NCBI GenBank assembly: GCA_003550325.1
Contig: QKWP01000123.1
Coordinates: 95,643-159,642, forward strand
Length of the DNA: 64,000 nucleotides
Reading direction: 5' to 3'
DNA from: Gigaspora rosea
Taxonomy: Eukaryota > Glomeromycota > Glomeromycetes > Diversisporales > Gigasporaceae
Below the pieces are notes generated by a model. That model was not told the DNA's origin. It saw only the letters and a list, made by a program, of their open reading frames with translations, and did no database searches. The position numbers and the translations under genes were made by a program. Position 1 is the first letter of the stretch; the number at the start of each line of letters is the position of its first letter. This document shows, one piece after another, positions 20,117-30,407 of the stretch.

Positions 20117-21572
20117 TTAGTTGTCGCTGCTTTCCTCTTCCTCCTCCGATTCTAACAAACTTTTTAAAAAATTTGTGGAGCTCGCAAGAGTCTTCACAAT
20201 TCGTTCTCGTTGGGATCCTGACAGCTGGATTCACCTATATGGAAAACAAAATTAATGATTTGAATTATGCATTTGTTAATGCATTTTACTTAATTACCTA
20301 ATGATAAGTTAGATTCTTGCCGACTAATTATAGTTTCACCTTCTGATATTAGAGAAGGATTTCGATAGAACATCAGATTTTCTAATACCAAAAAAATATA
20401 TACAATAAATAATAATTCGTAAAAGTTAACTGATATTTAACTGTAATTTAATAAATTATTAGTATAAAAATTAACTGACACATACAAATTTTCTTCTTTT
20501 TATCTTTTTCATTAACAATCTCTTTCGCATTACCTTTGTCAACAGCACCTCTTTCGATTTACCTTTTTCATCAACAACCTCTTTCGATTTACCTTTTTCA
20601 TCAACAACCTCTTTCGATTTACCTTTTTCATCAACAACCTCTTTCGATTTACCTTTTTCATCAACAACCTCTTTCGATTTACCTTTTTCATCAACAACCT
20701 CTTTCGATTTACCTTTTTCATCAACAACCTCTTTCGATTTACCTTTTTCATCAACAACCTCTTTCGATTTACCTTTTTCATCAACAACCTCTTTCGATTT
20801 ACCTTTTTCATCAACAACCTCTTTCGATTTACCTTTTTCATCAACAACCTCTTTCGATTTACCTTTTTCATCAACAACCTCTTTCGATTTACCTTTTTCA
20901 TCAACAACCTCTTTCGATTTACCTTTTTCATCAACAACCTCTTTCGATTTACCTTTTTCATCAACAACCTCTTTCGATTTACCTTTTTCATCAACAACCT
21001 CTTTCGATTTACCTTTTTCATCAACAACCTCTTTCGATTTACCTTTTTCATCAACAACCTCTTTCGATTTACCTTTTTCATCAACAACCTCTTTCGATTT
21101 ACCTTTTTCATCAACAACCTCTTTCGATTTACCTTTTTCATCAACAACCTCTTTCGATTTACCTTTTTCATCAACAACCTCTTTCGATTTACCTTTTTCA
21201 TCAACAACCTCTTTAGATTTACCTTTTTCTCAACAACTTCATTTGACTTACCTTTAATAGTATTACTAAATTTATTAAAGGTAGCCGGTTGATTGAATGC
21301 TTTTTGTCAAATTCAGAGCCAAGGTTAGTTTCGCATAGTTATAATTAAACTAACAGTATTACTATTTTTACCTCTGGCAGTCGAATTTTTTTTTGATTTT
21401 TTTAATTTTGAACGTGTCCTATATGTGCTATAGTGGATGTTACTGGGCCCAGCTATAACAGGTATATAGTCACTATTGGTGCTTTTCAGGTTGTCACTAT
21501 CAGGGTCATCGTTATTAGTGTTTTCGTTATTAGGGTTATCATTATTGGGAGGGTGATTATCATTATCGTTAT
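20117..21572 (-). CDS. Low-complexity gene or relic with 30-bp repeat exon (minus, exons approximate)
   Basis: Candidate exons: 21572-21372, 21299-20539, 20381-20298, 20234-20117. The first exon is Asn/Asp/Pro-rich (DNDNDNHPPNNDNPNN) then basic (RTRSKLKKSKKNSTAR). A 72-nt GT-AG intron (21371-21300, branch-like CTAAC) joins it in frame to AFNQPATFNKFSNTIKGKSNEVV. The 30-bp array follows. The expected array frame reads VVDEKGKSKE, but a 29-nt unit at 21209-21237 shifts reading to LLMKKVNRKR, which stops near 20539. The last segments hold RNPSLISEGETIISRQESNLS and, in one frame, an acidic C-terminus ending ESEEEEESSDN; joins there are uncertain. No family recognised. It could be a disordered nuclear protein or a transposon-derived relic. 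Confidence 0.4.
20549..21237. repeat. 30-bp tandem array, 22 identical units with a 29-nt unit at each edge
   Basis: Twenty-two consecutive units of CTCTTTCGATTTACCTTTTT plus CATCAACAAC (20549-21208) are identical. The preceding edge unit (about 20520-20548) and the following one (21209-21237) are each one base short and diverged. On the minus strand every unit contains AAAAAG|GTAAAT, a good match to a 5' splice site. Complete identity implies very recent expansion or an assembly collapse/expansion. Confidence 0.95.
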
Positions 21573-21584
21573 CTAAAATAAGTT

Positions 21585-22095
21585 CAAATTAAACTAATCT
21601 GGTTTACTTGAACCAGAAATTGGTTCAAATTGAACCATTTTGGGCTTACTTAAGCCATAAAATTAGTTAAACTAAACTATTTTAGGTTCACTTGAACTAG
21701 AAATTGTTTAGAATAGACTATTTTAGAATAATTTGAACCAAAACTTGATTCAAATTAAACTATTTAAGATTAAATTAAACCAAAAATTGGTTCAAATTGA
21801 ACAAAATTAGAATTGTTTAAACCTGAACATAGTTAAAATGGAACCACTTCTGTTTCATTTTAACCAGAACTTGGTTCAAATTGAACAACTTCAGATTTGT
21901 TTGAACCAGAACTTGGCTCAAATAGAACAACTTTGGGTTTATTTGAAACAGAATCTGGTTCAAATTGAACAACTTTAGATTTATTTGAACCAGAACTTGG
22001 TTCAATTGAGCTACTTCAGGTTTATTTTAACCAGAACTTGGTTCAAAATGAACTACTTTGAGTTTGTTTGAACCAGAACTTGGTTCAAATTGCCC
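21585..22095. repeat. Decayed 42-bp array with GGTTCAAATTGAACC palindromes
   Basis: About eleven diverged units of 42 bp, each with CCAGAACTTGGTTCAAATTGAAC. On the minus strand the best-kept units translate as EPSSGSNKxxVVxF (14 residues). Stops and shifts elsewhere suggest a once-coding repeat upstream of the exon at 21572. TTGGTTCAA/TTGAACCAA makes each unit self-complementary. Confidence 0.8.
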
Positions 22096-22099
22096 TTGT

Positions 22100-22906
22100 A
22101 AAAACTTTTCTAATATTTTTCCTACATTTGTGAAAATTTAGTCCCAATAATTTAAGGTTATAAATTCCATGAATAAGCAACATTTATAGAAAAACATGAA
22201 ATATAAAGCACAGATTGACTTTTATATAGAATTCTGATAGAATGCAGTAGACAAAATTAAAATAGAACACTGAAATATCTATACATAGAGCGTAAGGTTT
22301 TACAAAATTACTACATATAGAAGGATCTGCAAGAAATCAAAAATAAAGCAACATAATGGAATAATCTGCACAAAAATGGTCAAAAATAAACAAACTCTTC
22401 TCTATATATTTCGGGATCCTATTATAATACATATGCAAAATTCTACGTGCAATTATATAAGTCAAAATTTTTACTAGGTACTGCAATTCAATAATTTTAC
22501 GTCAACTTTTGCTTACAATTGATGCATTTATAATAGCATATATTAACAAATTAAACGATTTATTTTATATCGCTAGGTTGTTAATAGAGTAATTCCAAAC
22601 TATAATAAATATATAAACCACTCTAGTTTGAAACTGGAAAGGTTTATAAATTTTTAACAACCCTATATATCGCTATTGTAATATTAAATTTGCGTCGTGA
22701 ATTCAGCAATGAGATAACACAATGAATAAAAAAAGAGAACCGTTTAAAGGCAGATGTACACCACGAGATTTTTCGATCACTATCAGAGGCATTGACATGT
22801 ACATGTAAATGTTAATTAGTAGCTGTGCAAAACCAGAACGGGAAAATATGTTGTATATAAAATTTAAAATTAAGCTTTGAAATTGAGTTGTATTAGATCT
22901 AAGGTA
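22100..22906. other. Intergenic DNA
   Basis: AT-rich with no supportable gene. The antisense frame at 22703-22978 overlaps the Tc1 terminal repeat and is not counted. Confidence 0.4.
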
Positions 22907-24286
22907 CACTCCCCTGATATTGATCACCGGATTTTTTAAAATTATAGATGGTCGATGATTATGACTCACGTTGCACAATAATTTTTTGTGAAATGAATCT
23001 CTTAATAATTAATAAATAATTTTTTTTTACAGTTACACTAGATGTCATTCTGTTAGACTGTATTTTTTTTTTTAAAAATTTTTTTTTTATCATGAAAAAA
23101 GGAAGCAACTAACCGAGGAAAAACGTGCTCAAATTGTTGGCGCTTGAAGAAACAGTGTGGGGCAGGCAAAAATCGCACAAACCTTAAATTTACCGAGGAG
23201 CACCGTCCATGACGTAGTTAACTATTACAAAAAAAATGGGGAGATAAAACCTTTTCCTCGCCCTGGGGCGGCACCTAAAATAACTGAACGTGGTACCCGC
23301 CACCTTATACGCCTTTTGAAAAGTGATAGAAAGGCTGGTTTGAACATTTTGACAAATAAATTTGCAGAATCAACCTCTGTCGAAGTGTCTACATGTACCG
23401 TACAATGTCATCTTCATGAAGAAAGGTTTTTTGGCCGGGTCGAAAAGAGAAAACTGTTCATAAGTGAAAACAATCACAAGCTTTGTTTGAAGTGGGCTGA
23501 AGACCGAGAACACTGGAATAGAAGGTGGAAAAATATTGTTTGGAGTGATGAATCACGGTTTGAAGTATTTGGAGGGGATGGTCGTACGTATGTTTGGAGG
23601 AAACCAAAAGAAAAATACGATATAGATTGTTTGGTTCCTACGTTTAGGTCAGGAAGAAGGGGCATAATGGTTTGGGGTTGCTTTAATTACTATGGTCCTG
23701 GACCTTTGGTTCGGGTTTTTGGTAATATAAATTTGGAGGACTATACCAAGGTTCTTCATGATTGTTTGTTACCTTTTTTGGATGGTCTAGATAGTATTGT
23801 TGGAGAAAAAAACTATCTATTCCAAAGTGACAATGCGAGTATCCACAATTCAAATTTCACCATGGATTGGCTTGAAAAAAATGACATCGACGAACTTCTT
23901 TGGCCTGCAGTGAGCCCCGATCTCAATCCTATCGAACATCTTTGGGATGAATTGGAGCGCCGAGTTCATAAGCATATTCTTCTGCCAGGCAGTGAGTCAG
24001 AACTATTCAGTATCCTGCAGGAGGAATGGTTTAAGATTGATGGTTCGATTTTCAGAAATCTTGTTGAAAGCATGCCACGTCATGTTAATGCTGTAATTAA
24101 TGCTAAAGGATACCCGACGCGGTATTAATAATTGTAAATAAAAATTTATTTTTATAACTATTAAATAAAAAAAATTCAACTCAAATTATTAAGTGGGTTG
24201 TCGATAAATTGCCGTTGTAAAAACCTGTAAAAAAATGATCGTCATTTTGTAACTATAAAAATCCGGTGATCAGTGTCAGGGGAGTG
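22907..24286 (+). mobile_element. Tc1/mariner (Tc1) DNA transposon, 1380 bp
   Basis: Terminal inverted repeats begin CACTCCCCTGA and continue TGATCACCGGATTTTT on both ends. The element sits between TA dinucleotides (22905-22906, 24287-24288), the target site of the superfamily. It carries one transposase gene on the plus strand. The long, well-matched termini suggest moderately recent activity, though the transposase is damaged at its start. Confidence 0.93.
23100..24128 (+). pseudogene. Tc1 transposase (DD34E), 5' end broken
   Basis: From 23157 the frame is open for 323 codons but begins at GTG, not ATG. An in-frame TGA at 23145-23147 separates it from KRKQLTEEKRAQIVGA upstream, and the ATG at 23092 is out of frame beside an A-run. 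The paired-like helix-turn-helix region (QAKIAQTLNLPRSTVHDVV) is followed by the catalytic triad: Asp in VWSDESRFEVF, Asp in LFQSDNASIHNS, and Glu in SPDLNPIEHLWDELERRV, with 34 residues between the second Asp and Glu. The WGCF box is present. The catalytic core looks intact; the broken N-terminus would remove part of the DNA-binding domain. Confidence 0.88.
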
Positions 24287-24288
24287 TA

Positions 24289-24698
24289 CAAACATAATGC
24301 CATAAACTTGTCAAATTGTAATGGGTGATAGCACTTTTCTCCATAACTTATTACAATTACGACAATTTATAGCACTATATCTGCATCTTAGTCAAACCAA
24401 AATTTGGCTCGTAATGTATTAAATTAATTCTATATATTAAAGTTGATAATTGCAAAGTTTGCTAACATATGGAATACAGTTTTTATTTGGAATACACTAA
24501 TATTAAATAGTCCTATAAACAAACAAAATTATACTAATAACATCACTTGCATTCGTTTAAGTTCTTAGTATGTGTAAAATAAATTAAATAATAAAAATAG
24601 AGGTCGAATTTCGCCAATAAATCCGATCAAATATAGAGGTATTCCTACGAAAATTACAAAAAAAAAATAAATTCCGATATTGACTCTGTCGGGATCAT
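24289..24698. other. Intergenic DNA
   Basis: AT-rich, with no gene or clear repeat. Confidence 0.4.
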
Positions 24699-24894
24699 AT
24701 GAACCCAAACCGGGTATTATTTAATCCATGTCAAGTTCATTTGAACCCAAGTCGGGTTCATCGGAACCCAAGTTTGGTTCATCTGAACCCAGGTCGGGTT
24801 CATCTGAACCCAGGTCGGGTTCATCTGAACCCAGGTCGGGTTCATCTGAACCCAGTCGGGTTTATTTGAATCCAAGTCGGGTTCATTTGAGCCT
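24699..24894. repeat. 21-bp tandem array, GGGTTCATCTGAACCCAGGTC
   Basis: About nine units of 21 bp with the palindromic core GGTTCA-TC-TGAACC. In the plus frame the core units read SSEPRSG. The frame has an ATG at 24728 but no recognisable domain, so it is treated as a minisatellite. It shares the GGTTCA/TGAACC palindrome logic with the 42-bp array at 21585-22095. Confidence 0.85.
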
Positions 24895-25827
24895 TTATTT
24901 AAATTTTAAACTCAGGCCAATACTCTGAATAAAATTTGAAATCTTTCTTTCGGGGGCAATGCTGGACCCTGAGAGCTAGTATTCTTATTACATTGGGTTT
25001 ATAGATCAATGTATAATTTTTAATAATTTATATAAATTTTTATATAGCTTTATGTAAATAAGTAACTGCGCGACGTTGTCACGCAAAACCAGGAACGGAA
25101 AGTGGATTTTCAGCGAGTTACAGGTTAAACCAGTTTTGCATAAGTTTCTGTTTTTTTTTTGCGATACAGTAGATCAAAGCCCCATAGAGTATATACAAAT
25201 ATAGAAATACATTCAGAAGTCACAAGGATAGGATATATTAACCAATCAGATACAAAAGAGACACAGCATTTTAAATGCCTGTAAACTATACACTACGTAC
25301 TTTGTACTCCGTTCCTGGTAAATGTACTTCGTAGATCGCCAACGTCGTATATATATATATGCTTAAAATCACATTGCGAACCAAACCTGTCTGTAAATTA
25401 ATCATCTGAAAATAGATTATCAGTGAAGTGAGTGTCAATGTCTTTGAAGTGGTTGCAAAACTGTTTTATGTAAATTAATGAAAGACAAATCCAAGCTCAA
25501 AAACAAAAGCAATATCGAAATTTTAATGAAAAAACATCGAAACCTCAACGAAAGTAGAATCTCATGGGAACAAACCCTTACCGTAGCGTTAGCTTTACAT
25601 CATAAAATTTGAAAGTAATAATATAAACGTCAATAATTCATCATGTTGATGATTTAAATTAATAATCGATAACGTCAGATTTGCATCATATTATGTGATC
25701 TACATACTGAGTTATATCATACATTATGTAAAAACTCCTAAAAATAAATAAATGAAAAATATTACTCCTACTAAAGGATTTGCAAACGTTTGATGTTACA
25801 CAAGAAACGTGTCAGTTGTAGTGATTA
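24895..25827. other. Intergenic DNA
   Basis: No gene seen. A short TA run is present at 25351-25360. Confidence 0.4.
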
Positions 25828-25828
25828 A

Positions 25829-26255
25829 GCCACATGGGTTTAGTCGGCTGGCTTAGCCAGCAGACTAAATCATCGGCTAAGCAGCTGGCTAACGGCTAAC
25901 TATTGGTTTGCATTCGGAATATTTCGGGATATTTGGTCCGTATTTTATGTTCAATTTATTTTCCTTTTCGGAATTCAAGTCACTCTCGTTATAGTGAACT
26001 CTCGACATAGTGAAAACTAATTAAAATCTCGATATAGTGAAGTTAGGCTCATATAAAATTCTCTCGATAAAGTGAATTTACTAATAAAACTATCGTAATG
26101 ATAAATTTTTTAAAAATTTTTATTAATGGAACGGATTACTTCACTATAACGTGAGTGACTTGTATTCTGTTTTTAGGCGCATTAGCCAGCCGATCACATT
26201 ACATCGGCTGGCTTAGCCGGCTAAGCCGGCTTAGCTGCGGCCTCATTAGCCGGTA
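25829..26255. mobile_element. hAT-type MITE, copy A (TAGTGATTAAGCC family), carrying a nested MITE
   Basis: Starts TAGTGATTAAGCC and contains repeated CGGCTGGCTTAGCC / GGCTAAGCCAGCCG words. It is co-linear with the complete copy at 54999-55257, except that a 187-bp insertion (25976-26162) splits it. The right terminus is altered and a full 8-bp duplication was not found. Confidence 0.65.
25976..26162. mobile_element. Nested MITE, 187 bp, CAAGTCACTCTCGTTATAGTGAA termini
   Basis: Perfect-looking terminal repeats CAAGTCACTC and GAGTGACTTG with further CGTTATAGTGAA / TTCACTATAACG. It is absent at the matching point of the related element at 54999-55257, so the empty site proves insertion. The termini resemble pogo/Tigger-type ends; a TA duplication is not clear on the left flank. 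Confidence 0.75.
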
Positions 26256-26382
26256 GGTCAGACATCGGTCGGTCATTAAAGGTTAATCACTTGACCGAGA
26301 TCGTTCATTAAAAATAATCGGTTATAGCCGATAAATTATTTACCCAATTATTTCAATCAATGATCAATAATCGTTCATAATT

Positions 26383-26475
26383 ATGGTCAGATTTGCAGAT
26401 CATATTGACCCCATTTAAAGTTTTGTTCTAGATCGGGCCAAATGATCTGCAAATTTGACCAGAATTATTAACGAT
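26383..26475. repeat. TGCAGATCAT/ATGATCTGCA inverted repeat, copy 1
   Basis: GGTCAGATTTGCAGATCAT and ATGATCTGCAAATTTGACC face each other across about 45 bp. A second copy at 27063-27152 has the same arms and the same AATTATNAACGA flank. Small foldback element. Confidence 0.6.
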
Positions 26476-26869
26476 TTTTTTTGACAGGGCAACTTAATTG
26501 ATTAATTAATTGACACATATCATATATTCGCCGTCTCTACAATAAAAAAAGTTTAATATATTCAATATTAAATTTAAAAAAAAAACATGGATTCTTTTAC
26601 GCCCATTATTAGTGTTCCGCATGTAAAAGTTATGGATCCGGATCCGGTTCGTCTATAAAAAAACAAAAAAAACTCTAGAAAAAAATATTGCTCTCCATAT
26701 CTCTTGATGACTCTGCTCGTCTTTTATGTCACTTTGTTACCTACATTATGGACGTTTTTGACCAAACAGAAAAGCTAGCTTATGATTCAGACCGGACCGG
26801 ACCCAGATCTTTTGTGCGGTCCTTAAAGCGGGCCGATCACGTGAAATACCGTTTTTCACCACCTTGGGA

Positions 26870-27050
26870 TAGGGTTAGGGGAGTTTTTATAAGTAAAATT
26901 ACCTCCCCGCCATTTTTTGTTAATGTTCTAAGGTGGGTTTACACACAATTTCTTCTATTTTTCGCATATTTCTCTTTTTTTCGCTTGTTTTGCTTCGTCG
27001 GGCTGATCCGGGATCGTCAAATTTTAACAATTTGATTGGTTAATTATGAC
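26870..27050. repeat. Dispersed repeat, copy 2 (TCGTCGGGCTGATCCGG family)
   Basis: Includes GGGTTAGGGG, the CGCATATTTCTCTTTTTTTCG segment and TCGTCGGGCTGATCCGGGA. Matches the order in copy 1 (241-540). Plus-strand ORFs drawn across it are not supported as genes. Confidence 0.55.
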
Positions 27051-27062
27051 GTCACTTTGTTA

Positions 27063-27152
27063 AAATTGCAGATCATTTGACCAGATTTAAAATTGGTTTG
27101 TCCTAGTTCTGTTCAAATGATCTGCAAATTTGACCAGAATTATAAACGACGT
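27063..27152. repeat. TGCAGATCAT/ATGATCTGCA inverted repeat, copy 2
   Basis: Same arms as 26383-26475: GCAGATCATTTGACCAG and AAATGATCTGCAAATTTGACC. Confidence 0.6.
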
Positions 27153-27754
27153 GTTTTTCTATCATGTGCATTATCTCATCATCTAATGAAGTCATGCTAC
27201 AATTATTATTCCAGGGGAGAACGTCCCAAATTAGGATGTCGATTCCGGTATTGTTACACAAGTGTTGAAGAAATTTTTATACGTTTTACAATACTTTTTT
27301 AGGAACTTCAGGTAACCTACCACCATTAAGAAACTGGATATGTCTACTAAGCAAACTTAAAGTTTTCGTCTTGCCTTACAACATATTCGCTTAATCCCTC
27401 TTAATCCCACAACTTTTATATTACAGTTTGTCTGCCGAAGTTTTAAGTAATTAACAATCTCTACGTCAACAAAATCTCATTTATTGAGCAAAAAAAGTAT
27501 AAAAAAAAACTTAAAATAATGATTAATAACGATAGTGTAGAAGGAAGAAATTCGTTTGTATATTTTCTATTATACATGTTGCATAAAAATCCTTTAAATA
27601 ATTAAAAGTATACGAAGAATAATAACTAACTATACAATTTATTAATATTATTAGAAAAGCTTTTAAGATATGATAAAAAATTTATATACATGCATGATAT
27701 ATTAGAATAATAGTTGCGTAATATAAAATAGTATAGTATAAAGATGTTAGAGAC
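27153..27754. other. Intergenic DNA
   Basis: No gene. CCAGGGGAGAACGTCCCAAATTAGG (27210-27234) recurs in reverse complement at 28093-28117, so the two flank a possible composite or inverted pair. Confidence 0.4.
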
Positions 27755-27841
27755 ATAGAATTAAACGTAGAATTAAACGTAGAAGAATTAATGTAGAATT
27801 AAATGTAGAATTAAATGTAAAATTAAACGTAGAATTAACGT
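27755..27841. repeat. 12-13 bp minisatellite, GTAGAATTAAAC
   Basis: Seven variants of (A/T)GTAGAATTAAA(C/T) in tandem. AT-rich and non-coding. Confidence 0.75.
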
Positions 27842-28059
27842 ATATAGATTAACGGGGTTTTGTAAAAAAAATTAATAATCTTGATTTAATTAATAAATAC
27901 ATGCTTACTTACTCAACAACAATATTAGGCGACACTTTACCTTGGACTTTAACTATAAATTTTAATTAAATTTCTCTTAAATTTTGATTAACTACTGTAT
28001 TTAATTTTGATTGATCGGGACTATAGTATTATAAACATATAAAAAAAATTTTTTTATAA

Positions 28060-28290
28060 ATTGTGTAACGACCGGGTGACTCAGGTAATCGATTCCTAAT
28101 TTGGGACGTTCTCCCCTGGAAATTATTATGCCAGAAAATTACAAATCTGGCATCGGTCATAATTTTGACCGGTCGGTTAACCTCCTTTGACCGGTCAATA
28201 TCGGTTAGGCCGTTTGAAGTTAATTTTTTGGTTAACATCATCCCCCCAATGGTCCCCCCGGCCCCCGGGTAAAATGAACATATGAAAAAA
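28060..28290. mobile_element. Composite MITE relic (GGCCGTTTGAAGTTAA end)
   Basis: Contains TAGGCCGTTTGAAGTTAATTTTTTGGTTAACATCA at 28206 onward, the terminal sequence of the element at 29202-29449, plus GACCGGTC palindromes and a C/G-rich CCCCCCGGCCCCCGGG patch (28254-28269). Confidence 0.5.
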
Positions 28291-28526
28291 AATAAAAATA
28301 AATAAATATTATCATTATTTAGAAATCAAATTCAATATATAAATTCGATTTATTACTTTCGTGATGATATTACTAGTAGATGACGTATGTACGAACGTAC
28401 GTACTTAGCTCTATATATGGGGGTCGTCTAAAGAGGAGCAGAATCACGTGATACCTGACCAATCAAGTTAAGAATTTGATGATCTTAAGCAATTTTGTTT
28501 ATTATATTACTACCTAAAACCTATCT

Positions 28527-28600
28527 AAGGCCGTCTGAAGTTAAGCTTTCGGTTAACATCACCCATCCTCTTCCTCTTTGATGGCCCCGGTAAAAATTAA
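28527..28600. mobile_element. Solo end of the GGCCGTTTGAAGTTAA element
   Basis: AAGGCCGTCTGAAGTTAAGC and GGTTAACATCACCC repeat the terminus found at 28206 and 29202; no partner end is close by. Confidence 0.5.
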
Positions 28601-28616
28601 AAAAATAAATACTGCA

Positions 28617-28718
28617 TAACCACGAAATAACGCGATGGTTTTGGTTTCGAATTTCGGCCTAAATTAAGATTAATTCAGGCCGAAACTCGAAATAACTCTG
28701 TGCGTTATTTCGCGGTTA
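28617..28718. mobile_element. Palindromic MITE, copy 2 (102 bp)
   Basis: TAACCACGAAATAACGCG at the left faces GCGTTATTTCGCGGTTA at the right, and the palindrome continues through TTTCGAATTTCGGCCT to the centre. Nearly the whole element is one hairpin. Related to 8103-8205. Confidence 0.75.
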
Positions 28719-29200
28719 AAATAAAATAATTTAAAAATAAACAACGAATAAGAAAAAAAATAAAAACAAAAAAAAAAAAAATAAAGCTAAAATTTTAATT
28801 CCCATTTGCTGTCCTCTCATATATGTTTATTTCAGTTTGCAATAAAACGATCCAACAAAAAAACTGCTGAATAAAGAGCTTCCGAAGTGCTTTTTGTTCG
28901 ATTGTAAAGAGCTAGAAAACTAGTATTAACGAGAAGAAATATTTGAATAAACATTTAGCTTTTACGGAATCATTAGGGACAAAATTTGCTCGACCAATAG
29001 GAATTTGGAAAACTCAAAATTCCAATCTGCATACTTTAAAATGATGCAGATCCGATCACTAGATCACGAGAATTTTGCCTGTAAAAATTGTACACACGTA
29101 CAAAGTTCTTTTTATCGGATAAAATACTTTTTATAATAAATTAATTATATACCTATATTTATTTATTTTTGCTCCTTTCTTTTATAAGAGGAATGTAATG
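28719..29200. other. Intergenic DNA
   Basis: AT-rich with an A-run at 28768-28782; no gene seen. Confidence 0.35.
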
Positions 29201-29201
29201 T

Positions 29202-29449
29202 TAAGGCCGTTTGAAGTTAATTTTTCAGTTAACATCACCCCCAGCTGAAGTCTCCCCCCTCCCCCGAAAAATGAAGAGCCAATCAAAACGCTGAATGACT
29301 CTCACCAGTCACCTGATTTACATCAACCAATGAAATTGCTTCATTTCTATATGTTCGTTTCATATGTTCGTTTCATTTTACCCCCCTCCCCCCCTCCCAT
29401 GAGTCCTGGAAAAGTGATGTTAACCAAAGAATCAACTTCGAACGGCCTT
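29202..29449. mobile_element. MITE with AGGCCGTTTGAAGTTAA termini, about 248 bp
   Basis: The left end AGGCCGTTTGAAGTTAATTTTTCAGTTAACATCAC faces CCAAAGAATCAACTTCGAACGGCCT at the right, with TA on both outer sides. C-rich tracts (CCCCCCTCCCC) lie near both inner ends. No coding capacity. Two further ends of the family lie at 28206 and 28527. Confidence 0.7.
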
Positions 29450-30093
29450 ATTGACCGGTCATGGCCCATCCCTAGTCAGTCGTCCTCGCTTGGCTTGTTT
29501 TATGCGAAAAAATATGTAATTATAAAAATTTTATTACGTTGTGCTTATATACCGGTATAAGTATTTTTTATGTTTATTAACGGTTTATGAATTTTTTCAA
29601 AATTTATAGAATCGTGATTATATGATCACTAAACAGGAATGAACCCGTAGAATCAAATTAATTATTTTTTTTTTTTTAAAAAAAAATAAACCAATACTAT
29701 ACTTTTTATTCGCATAAGTATTAAAAGCATTTTGATTAACTCATTTATATTGTTATATAATGGTCAATATATGACTTTAAATGTGATTGATTCCAAATTA
29801 CTACTAGCAAGAATTTTCGTTCATTTTGATGATGCATATGCATAAGTATTTAATCTTTCCATTAATCTGTTTTTTGCGTACAGCACAGTTATACGTTACA
29901 AACATTAAATATTATAGGATGACTTTCATACACAATAAATTCATGCTTAGAGTATAAATACTCTAAGCATTGTTTTGCTGTGCGCTCACCCATGTAATTA
30001 ACTAATAAAATCATTTTAAACCCAAAGGTATTTTTGAAGTTTAACGGCATTACGGTATTCAACATAACTGTTTGTTTTTATAGTAATCGTATT
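29450..30093. other. Intergenic DNA with one strong hairpin
   Basis: No gene. ATGCTTAGAGTATAAATACTCTAAGCAT (29943-29970) pairs at 13 of 14 positions around a tiny loop. With no adjacent gene its role is unknown. Confidence 0.45.
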
Positions 30094-30101
30094 TATTTAA
30101 C

Positions 30102-30407
30102 GGGTTTGGGTCAAAATCCCGACAGGTCATAATCCCGACAAAAAAATCCAGATACCGGTAATCAAAAATCCTGACAATCAAAAAAAAAGCTTTCCTTTAG
30201 CAACTTTACTATATAATCACACAAACCCGAACCCTAACCTAGGCGTTCACCTTAACTCTAGCCTATGCACTCATCTAACGCTGACCTAACTTAAATGAAA
30301 TAATAATTTTTGCGACGGGACTGTCGGGATTTTTATTGTCGGGATTTTTTTGGTCGGCATTATGACCTTGTCGGGGGTTCTGTTTGTCGGGATTTTGCTG
30401 TGCACCC
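30102..30407. mobile_element. hAT-type MITE, 306 bp, perfect 8-bp TSD
   Basis: Flanked by TATTTAAC at 30094-30101 and 30408-30415. Termini GGGTTTGGGTCAAAATCCCGACA and the complement of GGGTGCACAGCAAAATCCCGACA. AATCCCGACA words are repeated four to five times near each end, as expected for subterminal transposase-binding repeats. Non-coding. Confidence 0.87.

Noticed and set aside
20536..21216. Plus-strand 226-residue ORF of repeated PLSIYLFHQQ
   Set aside because: It starts at TTG, consists only of the 30-bp unit and has no flanking coding sequence; the minus strand has a coherent exon on the upstream side.
18557..21237. CRISPR array
   Set aside because: The 94-bp and 30-bp arrays are head-to-tail repeats with no unique spacers, and the DNA is eukaryotic.
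22703..22978. 91-residue minus-strand ORF
   Set aside because: Overlaps the left terminal repeat of the Tc1 element; no family.
26688..27302. Two plus-strand ORFs (115 and 69 aa)
   Set aside because: The first starts at TTG, and both run through the dispersed repeat and the TGCAGATCAT inverted repeat.
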